Assembly (NCBI RefSeq): GCF_024679095.1
Contig: NW_026111765.1
Location: 868,001-932,000, forward strand
Direction of reading: 5' to 3'
DNA from: Eriocheir sinensis
Lineage: Eukaryota > Arthropoda > Malacostraca > Decapoda > Varunidae
DNA length: 64,000 nucleotides
In this document: piece after piece, positions 11,946 to 25,648 of the stretch
How the letters are laid out: every line of letters begins with the position of its first letter
Position numbering within the stretch: the stretch's first letter is position 1
The notes under the pieces: generated by a model
Seen by the model: the letters and a program-made list of their open reading frames with translations, nothing else
The model's database searches: none
What the model was told of the DNA's origin: nothing
Program-made: the position numbers and the translations under genes

Positions 11946-14900
11946 ACAAAATACACATAAAATAACGTAAATTTGTATAAAACTATATACAAAATACACA
12001 GAAGTTATTAAATTATATTAAAATAGTTATACAAAATACAGATAAAATAAGCTAAATTTGAATGAAAATGTATATAGAAAATACATAAAATAATGTAAAT
12101 TTGTATCAAAATATTTATAAAATACATATAATAACGTAAATTTGAAAATATATAAACAAATACACATTAAGTGATGTAAGTACTATAAAAATATGTACAT
12201 AATACATATAATCATGTAATTCGTATCAAACTAAATAAACAAAATATCAATAAAATAATGTAAATTTGAAACATATACAAATACATATAAAATACTAAAA
12301 TATATATACAAAACACACATTAAATAATGTAAATGCGTACTTAAAATAACCTAAATTTGTATAAAACTACATACAAAATACACAAAATAATTTATATATG
12401 TTGTGAAAAAGAAATATAAATACATAAAATTAGGTTAATTTGTATTGAAATACATATACAAAATACATATAAAATAATGTAAATTTGAAAGAAAATATAT
12501 AAACAAATACACATATAATAACGTAAATTTGCATGAAATATATAATCAAATACACATTAAATAATGTAAATATGTATAAAAAAATATATACGAAACACAA
12601 ATAGAATAATGTAAAATCGTATCAAAATAAATACACAGAATATTAATAAAATAATGTAAACTTGTTTGAAAATTAAGATGCAAAATACCTATAAAATAAC
12701 GCATTTTTATAAAAATATTGATACCAAAATACACATAAAATATTTGAATTTGTATTAAAATAAATATACAAAATGCACATACAATAAGGTAAATTTGTAT
12801 TGAAATAGATATGCAAAATACATATAAAATAAGGTAAATTTGTTTCAAAATATATATACGAATACACATAAAATAACGTAGATTTCTATAAAAACACATA
12901 TACAAAATACACAAAATTAAGTAAATACGTATAAAAAAATGTATACAAAATACACATAAAATAATGTAAATTCGTATAAATGCAAATAAACAATATACCA
13001 ATAAAAGAATGTGTGTATTTCTATAAAAATATATAAAATGAAGTAAATACGCAAAATGAATACAAAAATATAAAAATCGTATCAAAATAAATAAACAAAA
13101 TACTAGTAAAAGAATGTGTATTTGTATAAATATAAATATACAAAATACACATAAAATATCGTAAATTTGAATAAAACTATATACAAAAATACACAGAAGT
13201 AATTAAATTTGTATGAAAATATATATACAAAATACAGCTAAAATGAGCTAAATTTGATTTGAAATGTACATACAAAATACATAAAATAATGTAAATCTGT
13301 ATCAAAATATTTATACAAATACATATAATAACGTAGATTTGTTTAAAAATATATAAACAAAATACACATTAAGTAATGTAAATACGTATAAAAAATATGT
13401 ACAAAATACACATATAATCATGTAATTCGTATCAAAATAAATAAACAAAATAGCAATAAAATAATGTAAATTTGTATGAAAAAACATATACAAATAACGA
13501 AAATTTCTATAAAAATATATGTACAAAAATGTACATAAAATAAAGTAAATTTGCAAAAAAATATATATACAAAACACACACTAAATAATGTAAATGCGTA
13601 CATAAAATAACCTAAATTTGTATAAAACTATATACAAAAATACACAAAAATAATTTAAATTTGTATGAAAAGAAATATACAAAATACACATAAAATTAGG
13701 TAAATTTGTATTGAAATATATATAGAAAATACACATCAAATAATGTATATTTGAATGAAAATATATAAAGAAATACACTTAAAATAATGTAAATTTGTAT
13801 GAAAATAAAGATGCAAAATTCCCAAAAATTATCGCATTTTTTATAAAAATATATTTACCAAAATACACATAAAATATTTAAATTTGTATTGAAATATTTA
13901 TACAAAATGCATATACAGTAAGGTAAATTTGTATTGAAAGAGATATTCAAAAATACATATAAAACAATGTAAATTTGTTTCAAAATATATATACGTATAC
14001 ACATAAAATAAAGTAGATTTCTATTGAAATATATATACAAAATACATATGAAATTATGTAAATACGTATAAAAATATATATACAAAATACATATCAAATA
14101 ATGTAAATTCGTGTCAAAATAAATTAACAAAATATCATGAAAAGAATGTGTATTTGTATGAAAATAGATAATAGATAATAAATTTGTATAAAATATATAT
14201 GCAAGATACACATTAAATAATGTAAATATGTATAAAAAAGTATATACAAAAAACAAATAGAATAATGTAACATCGTATCAAAATAAATACACCGAATATT
14301 AATAAAATAATGTAAATTTGTATGAAAATAAAGATGCAAAATTCCCATAAAATAGCGCATTTCTTATAAAAATATATATACCAAAATACACATAAAATAT
14401 TTAAATTTGCATTGAAATAAATATACAAAATGCACATACAATAAGATAAATTTGTTTTGAAAGAGATATGCAAAAATACATATAAAACAATGTAAATTTG
14501 TTTCAAAATATATATACGAATACAAATAAAAAAACGTAGATTTCTATAAAAATATATATACAAAATACACATAAAATTAAGTAAATACGTATAAAAAAAT
14601 GTATACAAAATACACATAAAATAATGTATATTCGATTTAAAATAAATAAACAAAATACCAATAAAAGAATGTGGATTTGGATAAATATAAATATACAAAA
14701 TACATATACAAAATAAACATAAAATAAGGTAGATTTGTATATATGTACAAAATACACATAAAATAATGTAAATTTATATGAAAATATATATACAAATACA
14801 CATAAAATACCATGAATTTGTATAAAAATATATATTCAAAATAAATATTAAATAATATAAAAGCGTATAAAAATATATATACAAAGTACATATAAAATAA

Positions 14901-15425
14901 TGTAAATTCGTATCAATATAAATCAACAAAACACCAATAAAATAATATATATATATATGAATGAAAATAAATTTACAAAATACACATAACATAACTAAAA
15001 TTTGTATTAAAATATATACAAAAATACATAGAAATAATTTGAGTTTGTATGAAAATAGATATACAAAATACACATAAAACTAGGTAAATTTCTTTTGAAA
15101 TGTATATACAAAATAATATAAAATATTGTAAATTTGTGTCAAAATATATAAACAATTACACATAAAATAACGTAAATTTGTATGAAAAATATATACAAAA
15201 TACAGATAGAATAATGTCAATTCGTATCAAAATGAATGAGCAGAATATCAATAAAATAATGTATATTTGTATGAAAATAAGGATGCTAAATACCCCAAAA
15301 ATAAAGCATATGTTTATAAAAATACAGATACAAAAATACACATGGATTAATTAAATTTGTATTAAAATTAATATACAAAATGCGTATATAATAAGGTAAA
15401 TTTGTATTAAAAAAATATGCAACAT
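11746..15425 (-). repeat. Satellite block, - orientation
   Basis: A long - block. At 13.08-14.7 kb it holds an A unit (near 13,860) followed about 523 bp later by a B unit (near 14,382), in the same order as at 62.4-63 kb. Compared with 61.5-62.4 kb it lacks about 125 bp, or three monomers, near 13,770-13,795. Confidence 0.86.
13085..14900 (-). repeat. Segmental duplication partner of 61.49-63.15 kb
   Basis: The order of variant monomers (ACCAGTAAAAG, ACAGCTAAAATGAGC, AATAATCATGTAATTCG-like, ATTATCGCATTTTT, CATATACAGTAAGG) is the same in both places and in the same orientation. The 7.2-8.7 kb region is a third, more diverged member. Confidence 0.75.
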
Positions 15426-15842
15426 ACACGTTTACTCATACAAATTTATATTATTTTATTGGTATTTTGTTTATTTATTTTGATACGAATTACATGATAT
15501 GTGTATTTTGTACACATTTTTTTATACGTATTTACATTATTTAATGTGTATTTTGTTTATATATTTTCATACAAATTTACGTTATTATATGTGTATTTGT
15601 ATAAATATTTTGATGCAAATTTACTTTATTTCATGTATTTTGTATATATATTTCAATTCAAATTTAGCTTATTTTGTGTGTATTTTGTATATATTTTCAT
15701 ACAAATTTAATTACTTTTCTGTATTTATGTATATAGTTTTATATAAATTTACGTTATTTTATGTGTATTTTGTATATTTATATTTATACAAATACACATT
15801 CTTTTATTAGTATTTTGTTTATTTATTTTGATACGAATTTAC

Positions 15843-15924
<82 letters not shown>

Positions 15925-16786
15925 CATTAGAAATTTATATGTATTTTGCGTATCTATTTCAATACAAATTTACCTTATTGTATGTGTTTTTTATATATTT
16001 ATTTTAATACAAATCTAATTTTTTATATGTATTTTGGAATACATATTTTAAAAAAAAAATGCGTTATTTTATGGGTATTTTGCCTCTTTATTTTCATACA
16101 AATTTACATTATTTTATTAATATTCTGTGTATTTATTTTGATACGATTTTACGTTATTCTATTTGTGTTTTGTATATATATTTTTATGCAAATTTATTTT
16201 ATTTTATGTGTATTTTGTATATGTATTTCCATACAAATTTACCTAATTTTATGTGTATTTTGTATTTTTATTTTCATACAAATTTAAAATATTTTTGTGT
16301 ATTTTTGTATATAGTTTGATACAAATTTAGGTTATTTTATGTGTATTTTGTATATCTATTTTCATACAAATACACATTCTTTTATTGATATTTTGTTTAT
16401 TTATTTTGACGCGAATTTACATTATTTAATGTGTATTTTGTATATATATATTTATACGTATTTACATCATTTCATGTGTATTTTGTATAGTTTTAAACAA
16501 ATTTATATTATTTAATGTGTATTATGTATATATATATTTATACAAATACACATTCTTTTATTGGTATTTTGTTTATATATTTTGATACTAATTTACATTA
16601 TTTTATGTGTATTTTGTATAGATTTTTTATACGTATTTACTTAATTTTATGTGTATTTTGCATATATATTTTTATAGAAATCTACCTTATTTCATGTGTA
16701 TTCGTATATATATTTTGAAACAAATTTACATTGTTTATATGTATTTTGCATATCTATTTTTGTGTATTCTGTATTTATTTTTGTTA
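15426..16786 (+). repeat. Satellite block, + orientation, with TA tract
   Basis: It starts with CACGTTTACTCATACAAATT, a sequence also present at 6,493-6,512. A pure TA tract interrupts it at 15,851-15,921. The last part leads into a J1 junction and matches the sequence left of 2,073. Confidence 0.86.
15851..15921. repeat. (TA)35 microsatellite
   Basis: Seventy bases of uninterrupted TA sit inside a + monomer between ACATTATTTT and TTACATTAG. It is self-complementary and could extrude as a cruciform. It probably grew from the TATATATAT centre of the monomer. Confidence 0.97.
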
Positions 16787-18277
16787 TACATAGAATAATG
16801 TAAAATCGTGTCAAAATAGGTACACAGAATATCAATAAAATAATTTAAATTTGTATGAAAATAAAGATGCAAAATACCCATAAGATAAAGCATATTTTTT
16901 TTTTAAATACATATACAAAAATACACATAGAATAATTAAATTTGTATTAAAATTAATATACAAAATGCACACATATAATAAGGTAAATTTGTATTGAAAA
17001 AAAAACGCAAAATACAAATGAAACAGTGTAAATTTGTTTCAAAATATATATACGAATACACATAAAATAACGTAGATTTCTATAGAAATATATATACAAA
17101 ATACACATGAAATTATGTAAATACGTATAAAATATATATATAAAATACATATTAAGTAATGTAAATTCGTGACAAAATAAATAAACAAAATATCATAAAA
17201 AGAATGTGTATTTGTATGAAAATAAATAATAGATAATAAATTTGTATGTAATATATATGCAAGATACACATTAAATAATGTAAATATGTATAAAAAAAAA
17301 TATATACAAAAAACAAATAGGATAATGTAAAATCGTATCAAAATAAATACACCGAATATTAATAAAATAATGTAAATTTGTATGAAAATAAAGATGCAAA
17401 ATTCCCATCAAATAGCGCATTTCTTATAAAAATATATATACCAAAATACACATAAAATATTTAAATTTGTAATGAAATAAATATACAAAATGCACATACA
17501 ATAAGGTAAACTTCTGTTGAAAGAGATATGCAAAAATACATATAAAAAATTATAAATTTGTTTCAAAATATATATACGAATACACATAAATTAACGTAGA
17601 TTTCTATAAAAATATATATACAAAATACACATAAAATTAGGTAAATACGTATAAAAAAATGTAAACAAAATACACATAAAATAATATAAATTCGAAACAA
17701 AATAAATAAACAAAATACCAATAAAAGAATGTGTATTTGTTCTGTGTATTTTTGTATAGAGTTTTATACAAATTTACGATACAAATACAAATACAAAAAT
17801 ACACATTAAATAATTTAAAATTGAATGAAATAAATATACAAAATAAACATAAAATAAGGTAAATTTGTAATAAAATATATGTAAGAGTACACATGAAATA
17901 ATATAAATTTTTATGAAAATATATATAGAAATACACATAAAATAACATAAATTTGTATAAAATTTGTTTCAAAATATATACGAATACACACAATAAAATA
18001 ACGTAAATTTTTATGAAAATGTATATATAAAATACACATAAAATAATTTTAATACGTAGAAAAATATATATACAAAATACATATAAAATAATGTAAATTT
18101 GTAAAAAATTAAATACACGAAATTCCAATAAAAGAATGTATATTTGTAGGAAAATATATATACAAAAAACAAATAAAATAACTAAAATTTGTATAAAAAT
18201 ATATACAAAAATACACAAAAATAATGTAAGTTTGTTTGAAAATAGATATGGAAAATACACATAAAGTTAGGCCAATT
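16787..18277 (-). repeat. Satellite block, - orientation
   Basis: Two 520-bp-unit markers (CGTAGATTTCTATA near 17,083 and 17,594) lie 511 bp apart. The block ends where TTAGGCCAATTTG gives way to TATTTTGTATATC in + orientation. It contains the 38-bp + island at 17,741-17,778. Confidence 0.87.
17741..17778 (+). repeat. + island inside a - block (copy 2)
   Basis: TCTGTGTATTTTTGTATAGA and the following bases form one + monomer between - monomers, as at 3,055-3,093. Confidence 0.8.
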
Positions 18278-19091
18278 TGTATTTTGTATATCTATTTGTA
18301 CACGTATTTACTTAATTTATGTGTATTTTATATATATATTTTTATAGAAATCTACGTTATTTTATGTGTATTCGTATATATATTTTGAAACAAATTTACA
18401 TTGTATTATATGTATTTTTGCATATCTTTTTCAATACAAGTTTACCTTATTGTATGTGCATTTTGTATATTTACTTCAATACAAATTTAAATATTTTATG
18501 TGTATTTTGGTATATATTTTTTTTTATAAGAAATGCGCTATTTGATGGGAATTTTGCATCTTTATTTTCATACAAACTTACATTATTTTATTAATATTCG
18601 GTGTATTTATTTTGATACGATTTCACATTATTCTATTTGTTTTTTGTATATATTTTTTTTTATACATATTTACATTATTTAATGTGTATCTTGCATATAT
18701 ATTTCATACAAATTTATTATCTATTATTTATTTTCATACAAATACACATTCTTTTCATGATATTTTGTTTATTTATTTTGACACGAATTTACCTAGATAT
18801 GTATTTTGTATATATATTTTTATACGTATTTACATAATTTCATGTGTATTTTGTATATATATTTCTATAGAAATCTACGTTATTTTATGTGTATTCGTAT
18901 ATATATTTTGAAACAAATTTACTTTGTTTTATATGTTTTTTTGAATATCTCTTTCAATACATATTTACCTTACTGTATATGCATTTTGTATGTTTATTTC
19001 AATACAAATTTAAATATTTTATGTTGCATATCTATTTTCAAACAAATCTAAATTATTTTTTGTGTATTTTTGTATATATTTATTTTTGTTA
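18278..19091 (+). repeat. Satellite block, + orientation, B then A unit
   Basis: Unit markers near 18,350 and 18,868 are 518 bp apart. The first unit has GCATATCTTTTTCAATACAA and CTTATTGTATGTGC (B). The second has TTGAATATCTCTTTC and CTTACTGTATATGC (A). The block ends at a J1 junction. Confidence 0.87.
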
Positions 19092-19376
19092 TACATAGAA
19101 TAATGTAAAATCGAATCAAAATAAGTACACAGAATATCAATAAAATAATTTAAATTTGTATGAGAATAAAGATGCAAAATACCCATAAGAAAAAGCATAT
19201 TTTTTTTTTTAAATACATATTCAAAAATACACATAGAATAATTAAATTTGTATTAAAATTAATATACAAAATGCACACATACAAAAAGTTAAATTTGTAT
19301 TGAAAAAAAATGCAAAATACAAATAAAACAGTGTAAATTTGTTTCAAAATATATATACGAATACACATAAAATAAC
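19092..19376 (-). repeat. Short satellite block, - orientation
   Basis: About six monomers between J1 and a flip at AATAACGTATATC. Counterparts are 4,382-4,667 and 47,865-48,148. Confidence 0.84.
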
Positions 19377-21136
19377 GTATATCTATTTTCATACAAATAC
19401 ACATTCTTTTATTGATATTTTGTTTATTTATTTTGACGCGAATTTACATTATTTAATGCGTATTTTATATATATACTTTTATACGTGTTTACATCATTTG
19501 ATGTGTATTTTGTATAGAAATCTACGTTGATATATGAGTATTCGTATATAATTTTTGAAATAAATTTACACTGTTTTATGTGTATTTTGCATATTTTTTC
19601 AATACAAATTTACCTTATTGTATATGCATTTTGTATATTAATTTTAATACAAATTTAAATATGCTATGTGTATTTTTGTATATGTATTTTTATAAAAATA
19701 TCCTTTATTTTATGGGTATTTTGCATTTATATTTTCATACAAATTTACATTATTTTATTTATATTCTGTTTATTTTTTTTTAAACAATTTTACATTATTC
19801 TATGTGTATTTTGTATATCTATTTTTATACGTATTTACCTAATTTTATGTGTATTTTGTATATATATTTTTATAGAAATCTACGTTATTTTATGTGTATT
19901 CGTATATATATTTTGAAACAAATTTACATTGTTTTATATGTATTTTTGCATATCTCTTTCAATACAAGTTTACCTTATTGTATGTGCATTTTGTATATTT
20001 ATTTCAATACAAATTTAAATATTTTATGTGTATTTTGGTATATATATTTTTATAAGAAATGCACTATTTTATGGGAATTTTGCATCTTTATTTTCATACA
20101 AATTTACATTATTTTATTAATATTCGGTGTATTTATTTTGTTACGATTTCACATTATTCTATTTGTTTTTTGTATATATTTTTTTTATACATATTTACAT
20201 TATTTAATGTGTATCTTGCATATATATTTCATACAAATTTATAATCTTTTATATATTTTCATGCAAATACACATTCTTTTCATGATATTTTGTTTATTTA
20301 TTTTGACACGAATTTAACTAGATATGTATTTTGTATATATATTTTTATACGTATTTACATAATTTCATGTGTATTTTGTATATATATTTCTTTAGAAATC
20401 TACGTTATTTTATGTGTATTCGTATATATATTTTGAAACAAATTGACTTTGTTTTATATGTATTTTTGAATATCTCTTTCAATACATATTTACCTTACTG
20501 TATATGCATTTTGTATATTTATTTTAATACAAATTTAAATATTTTATGTGTATTTTGGCATATATATTTTTATAAAAAATGCGCTATTTTATGGGAATTT
20601 TGCATCTTTCTTTTCATACAAATTTACATTATTTTATTGATATTCTGTGTATTTATATTGATAGGATTTTACATTATTCTATTTCTTTTTTGTATATATT
20701 TTTTTATACACATTTACATTATTTAATGTGTATCTTGCATATATATTTTATACAAATTTACGTTATTTTAAGTGTATTTGTTTATATATTTTCATTCAAA
20801 TTTGCATTATTTTATGTGTATTTTGTATTTGTATTTCAATACAAATTTACCTAATTTTATGTGTATTTTGTATATTTCCTTTCATACAAATTTTAAATAT
20901 TTATGTGTATTTTTGTATATAGTTTTATACAAATTTAGGTTATTTTATGTACGCATTTACATTATTTAATGTGTGTTTTGTATATATATTTTTATGCAAA
21001 TTTACTTTATTTTATGTGCATTTTTGTTCATATATTTTTTTAGAAATTTGCGTTATTTTATGTGTATTTTTATATGTTTTCTCATAAAAATTTACATTAT
21101 TTTATTGCTATTTTGTTTATTTATTTTGATACGAAT
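19377..21136 (+). repeat. Satellite block, + orientation, higher-order units
   Basis: The clearest + example of the higher-order structure, with unit starts at 19,846 and 20,366 (exactly 520 bp). The homologue of the TA tract at 48.2 kb is here only ATATATATAC near 19,470. The last monomers are ones with TTTTCTCATAAAAATTTAC and TTGCTATTTTGTTTATTT, before the flip near 21,136. Confidence 0.88.
19846..20365 (+). repeat. Reference 520-bp higher-order unit (12 monomers, B type)
   Basis: Monomers in order are recognised by TAGAAATCTACG, TATTCGTATATA, TTTTTGCATATCTC, TGTGCATTTTG, AAGAAATGCACTATTT, GGGAATTTTGCATC, TTAATATTCGGTG with GTTACGATTTCAC, CTATTTGTTTTTTG, TGTATCTTGCATAT, a shortened 30-bp monomer with CAAATACACATTC, CATGATATTTTG with GACACGAATTT, and TATACGTATTTACATAATT. 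The next unit begins at 20,366 with the same TAGAAATCTACG monomer. Confidence 0.88.
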
Positions 21137-21150
21137 GAAAATAGATATAC
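21120..21150. other. Recurrent +/- junction, type J3 (copy 1)
   Basis: TTTGATACGAATGAAAATAG joins a + monomer end to a - monomer. The identical join occurs near 45,756 and 50,002, with matching flanks on both sides. Confidence 0.85.
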
Positions 21151-24100
21151 AAAATATACATAAAATAAACTAAATTTGTATTGAAATATATAAACAAAAT
21201 ACATAAAATAATGTAAATTTGTATCAAAATATTTTAACAGATGCGCATAAAATAACGTAAATTGGTTTTAAAATATACAAAATACACATTAAATAATGTA
21301 AATATGTATAAAAAAATATATACAAAACACAAATAGAATAATGTAAAATCGTATCAAAATAAATACACAGAATATTAATAAAACAATGTAAATTTGTATG
21401 AAAATAAAGATGAAAAATACCCATTAAATAACGCATTTTTTATAAAAATATATATACCAAAATACACATGAAAAAATTAATTTGTATTAAAATAAATATA
21501 CAAAATACACATACAATAAGGTAAATCTGTATTGAAATAGATATGCAAAATACATATAAAACAATGTAAATTTGTTTCAAAATATATATACGAATACACA
21601 TAAAATAACGTAGATTTGTATAAAAATATATATACAAAATACACATAAAATGAAGTAAATACGTATAAGAAAATGTATACAAAATACACATAAAATAATG
21701 TAAATTCGTTTCAAAATAAATAAAGAAAATACCAATAAAAGAATGTGTATTTGTATAAATATAAATATACAAAATACACATAAAATAACGTAAATTTGTA
21801 TAAAACTATATACAAAAATACACAGAAGTTATTAAATTCGTATGAAAATAGATATACAAAATACAGATAAAATAAGCTAAATTTGAATTGAAATGTATAT
21901 ACAAAATACATAAAATAATGTAAATTTGTATCAAAATATTTATAAAAATACATATAATAACGTAAATTTGTTTAAAATATATAAACAAATACACATTAAG
22001 TAATGTAAATACGTATAAAAAATATGTACAAAATACACATATAATCATGTAATTCGTATCAAACTAAATAAACAAAATATCAATAAAATAATGTAAATTT
22101 GTATGAGAAAACATATACAAATACATATAAAATAACGCTAGTTTCCATAAAAATATATGTCCAAAAATGAACGTAAAATAAAGTAACTTTGGATAAAAAT
22201 ATATATACAAAACACACATTAAATAATGTAAATGCGTACATAAAATAAATTAAATTTGTATAAAACTATATACAAAAATACACAAAAATAATTTAAATTT
22301 GTATGAAAAGAAATATACAAAATACACATAAAATTAGGTTAATTTGTATTGAAATATATATACAAAATACATATAAAATAATGTAAATTTGGAAGAAAAT
22401 ATATAAATTAAGATGCAATATACCTATAAAATAACGCATTTTTTATAAAATTATTGATTCCAAAATACACATAAAATATTTGAATTTGTATTAAAATAAA
22501 TATACAGAATGCACATACAATAAGGTAAATTTGTATTGAAATAGATATGCAAAATACATATAAAATAATGTAAATTTGTTTCAAAATATATATACGAATA
22601 CACATAAAATAACGTAGATTTCTATAAAAATACATATACAAAATACACATAATAATAAGTAAATACGTATAAAAAAATGTATACAAAATACACATAAAAT
22701 AATGTAAATTAGTATAAATGTAAATAAACAATATAGCAATAAAAGAATGTGTATTTGTATAAATATAAATTTACAAAATGCACATAAAATAACGTAAATT
22801 TATATAAAACAATATACATAAAATAACGCAAATTTTTATAAAAATATATGTACAAAAATGAACATAAAATAAATTTGCATAAAAATATATATACAAAACA
22901 CACTTTAGATAATGTAAATGAGTATAAAAATATGTATACAAAATAGCTATGAAATAATCTAAATTCGTATCGAATTAAATTAAAAAAATATCAATAAAAT
23001 AATGTAATTTTGGATGAAAATATATATACAAAATACACATAAAATAACCTAAATACAAATACATATATACACATAAAATAATTTAAAATTGAATGAAATA
23101 AATATACAAAATAAACATAAAATAAGGTAAATTTGTAATAAAATATATGAAAAAATACACATAAAATAATATAAATTTGTATGAAAACATATATACAAAT
23201 ACACATTAAATAACATGAATTTGTATAAAATTTGTATCAAAATACATACTTTTACACACAATAAAATAACGTAATTTTTTTATTAAAATGTATATACAAA
23301 ATACACATAAAATAATTTAAATACGTAGAAAAATATATATACAAAAAACACATAAAATAATGTAAATTTGTATGAAAATATATAAACAAATACACATAAA
23401 ATAATGTAAATTTGGATAAAATATATATACAAAATGAACATTAAATAATGTAAATATGTATAAAAAATATACAAAATACACATAGAATAATGTTAAATCG
23501 TATCAAAATAAATAAAGAGAATATCAATAAAATAATGTAAATTTGTATGAAAATAAAGATGCAAAATATCCATATAATAACGCATATTTGCATAAAAATA
23601 TATATACAAAAATACATATAAAATAGTTAAATTTGTATTAAAATAAATATACAAAATGCACGTACAATAAAGTAAATTGGTATTGAAATAGATATGCAAA
23701 ATACACATCAATAATGTAAATTTGTATCAAAATATATATACGAATACTCACAAAATAGAGTAAATTTCTATAAAAATATACAAACAAAATAGATATACAA
23801 AATACACATATAACTACTTAAATTTGTATTTAAATACATGTACAAAAAAACATAAAATAATGTAGAATTCTATGAAATGAAAACAAATACATTTTATATA
23901 AAATATATAAACAAAATACACATAGAATAATGTAAAATAATATTAAAATAAATACACAGAATATCAATAAAATAATGTAAATTTGTATGAAAATAAAGAT
24001 GCAAAATACCCATAAAATAAAGCATATTTTTATAAAAATACATATACAAAAATACACATAGATTAATCAAATTTGTATTAAAATTAGTATACAAAATGCA

Positions 24101-25115
24101 CATACAATAAGGTAAATTTGTATTGAAAAAATATGCAAAATACACATAAAACAATGTAAATTTGTCTCAAAATATATATACGAATACACATAAAATAACG
24201 CAGATTTCTATAGAAATATATATACAAAATACACTTGAAATAATGTAAATACGTATAAAAATATATATAAAAAATACACATTAGATAATGTTAATTCGTG
24301 TCAAAATAAATAAACAAAATATCATGGAAAGAATGTGTATTTGTATGAAAATAGGTATACAAAATACACATAAAATAACCTAAATTTGTATAAAACTATA
24401 TACAAAAATACACAAAAATAATTTAAACTTGTATGAAAATAAATATACAAAAAACATATAAAAATAGATAAATTTGTATTGAAATACATAAACAAAATAC
24501 ACATAAAATAATGTAAATTTGAATGAAAATATATAAACATATAGACTTAAAATAACGTAAATTTGTATCAAATATATATACAAAAAAAACATTAAATAAT
24601 GTAAATATGAATAAAAAAATATATACAAAACACAAATAAAATAATGTAAAATCGTATCAAAATAAATATAGAAAATATTAATAAAATAATGTAAATTTGT
24701 ATGAAAATTAAGATGCAAAATACCCATAAAATAACGCATTTTTTAAAAAATATATATACAAAAAAACATAAAATATTTGATTTTGTATTAAAATAAATAG
24801 ATATACAAAATACACATAAAATAAGCTAAATTTGAATTGAAATATATATACAAAATACATAAAATAATGTAAATTTGTATCAAAATACCTATACAAATAC
24901 ACATATAATAACGTAAATTTGTATAAAAATATATAAACAAAATACACATTAAATAATGTAAATACGTATAAAAAAATGTACAAAATACACAAATAATCAT
25001 GTAATTCGTATCAAAATAAATAGACAAAATACCAATAAGATAATGTAAATTTCTATGAGAAAACATATACAAAATACACATAAATAACGCAAATATCAAT
25101 AAAAATATATATAAT
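21137..25115 (-). repeat. Satellite block, - orientation
   Basis: A long - block that is the common core of SD2 and SD3. At 22,404-22,412 AATATATAAATTAAGATGC joins two monomers that are separated by about four further monomers in the copies at 51.26 and 54.0 kb, so a deletion has occurred here. The block ends at a J2 palindrome. Confidence 0.87.
21307..24723 (-). repeat. Segmental duplication SD3, copy 1 (partner 33,235-36,509)
   Basis: About 3.4 kb repeated in direct orientation. Landmarks are TGAGAAAACATATAC at 22,104/34,030 and AGACTTAAAATAACG near 24,543/36,325. The partner lacks about one monomer near 35,130 (no AATTTAAATACGTAGAAAAA variant). With the 50.2-53.6 kb copy this gives three members. 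Confidence 0.8.
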
Positions 25116-25645
25116 ATAATATATTTTTATATTTATTTAAAATATTTAATGTATATTTTGTATATATATATTTTATCCAAATTTACGTGATTTTATATGT
25201 ATTTGTTTTTATATTTTCATACAAATTTACATTATTTTATGTGAGTTTTGTATATGTATTTCAATACAAATTTGCCTAAATTTATGTGTATTTTGCATAT
25301 CTATTTTCAAACAAATTTAAATTATTTTTGTGAATTTTTGTATATATTTTTATACAAATTTTAGTTATTTTATTTGTTTTTTGTATATATATTTTCCTAC
25401 AAATATACATTCTTTTAGTTGATTTTTGTGTATTTAATTTTTACAATTTACATTATTTTATGTATTTTGTATATATATTTTTCTACGTATTTAAACTATT
25501 TTATGTGTATTTTATATATACATTTTCATAAAAATTTATGTTATTTTATTGTGTGTATTCGTATATATTTTGAAACAAATTTTATACAAATTCATGTTAT
25601 TTTATGTGTATTTTTATATATATTTTCATACAAATTCATATTATT
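24095..25645. repeat. Segmental duplication SD5, copy 1 (partner 39,715-41,275)
   Basis: About 1.55 kb repeated in direct orientation, offset about 15.63 kb. It includes the J2 flip and the + monomers to its right, up to ATACAAATTCATGTTATTTT. Confidence 0.8.
25101..25130. other. TA-palindrome junction J2 (copy 2)
   Basis: AAAAATATATATAATATAAT followed by ATATTTTTA is a near-perfect inverted repeat at the -/+ flip, as at 10,471, 40,726 and (inverted) 58,568. Confidence 0.85.
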
Positions 25646-25648
25646 TTA
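25116..25648 (+). repeat. Satellite block, + orientation
   Basis: About 12 T-rich monomers between J2 and a flip at ATTATTTTATAATAAAACAA, where + and - monomers are joined through their shared ATTTTA/TAAAAT ends. Confidence 0.85.

Larger units (their letters stand above)
16770..19376. repeat. Segmental duplication SD1, copy 2
   Basis: Direct partner of 2,060-4,667, with the same series of flips (+/- near 16,786, + island at 17,741-17,778, -/+ near 18,278, +/- near 19,091, -/+ near 19,376). It lacks the 30-bp duplication of copy 1. Confidence 0.85.
19024..24575. repeat. Segmental duplication SD2, copy 1 (partner 47,795-53,615)
   Basis: About 5.5 kb repeated in direct orientation. Landmark pairs are the J1 flip 19,091/47,864, the flip 19,376/48,148, the flip 21,136/50,002, TGAGAAAACATATAC at 22,104/50,975, and ATAGACTTAAAAT at 24,541/53,581. 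Differences in offset (28.77, 28.87, 29.04 kb) come from a TA tract present only in copy 2 and from about 175 bp, four monomers, missing here near 22,404-22,412. Confidence 0.83.

Noticed and set aside
17637..18260. Open frame of 207 codons, hydrophobic, looking like a multi-span membrane protein
   Set aside because: Apparent membrane segments come from the T-rich composition (TTT, ATT, TAT, TGT codons). The same appearance is seen in all three frames of every T-rich block.
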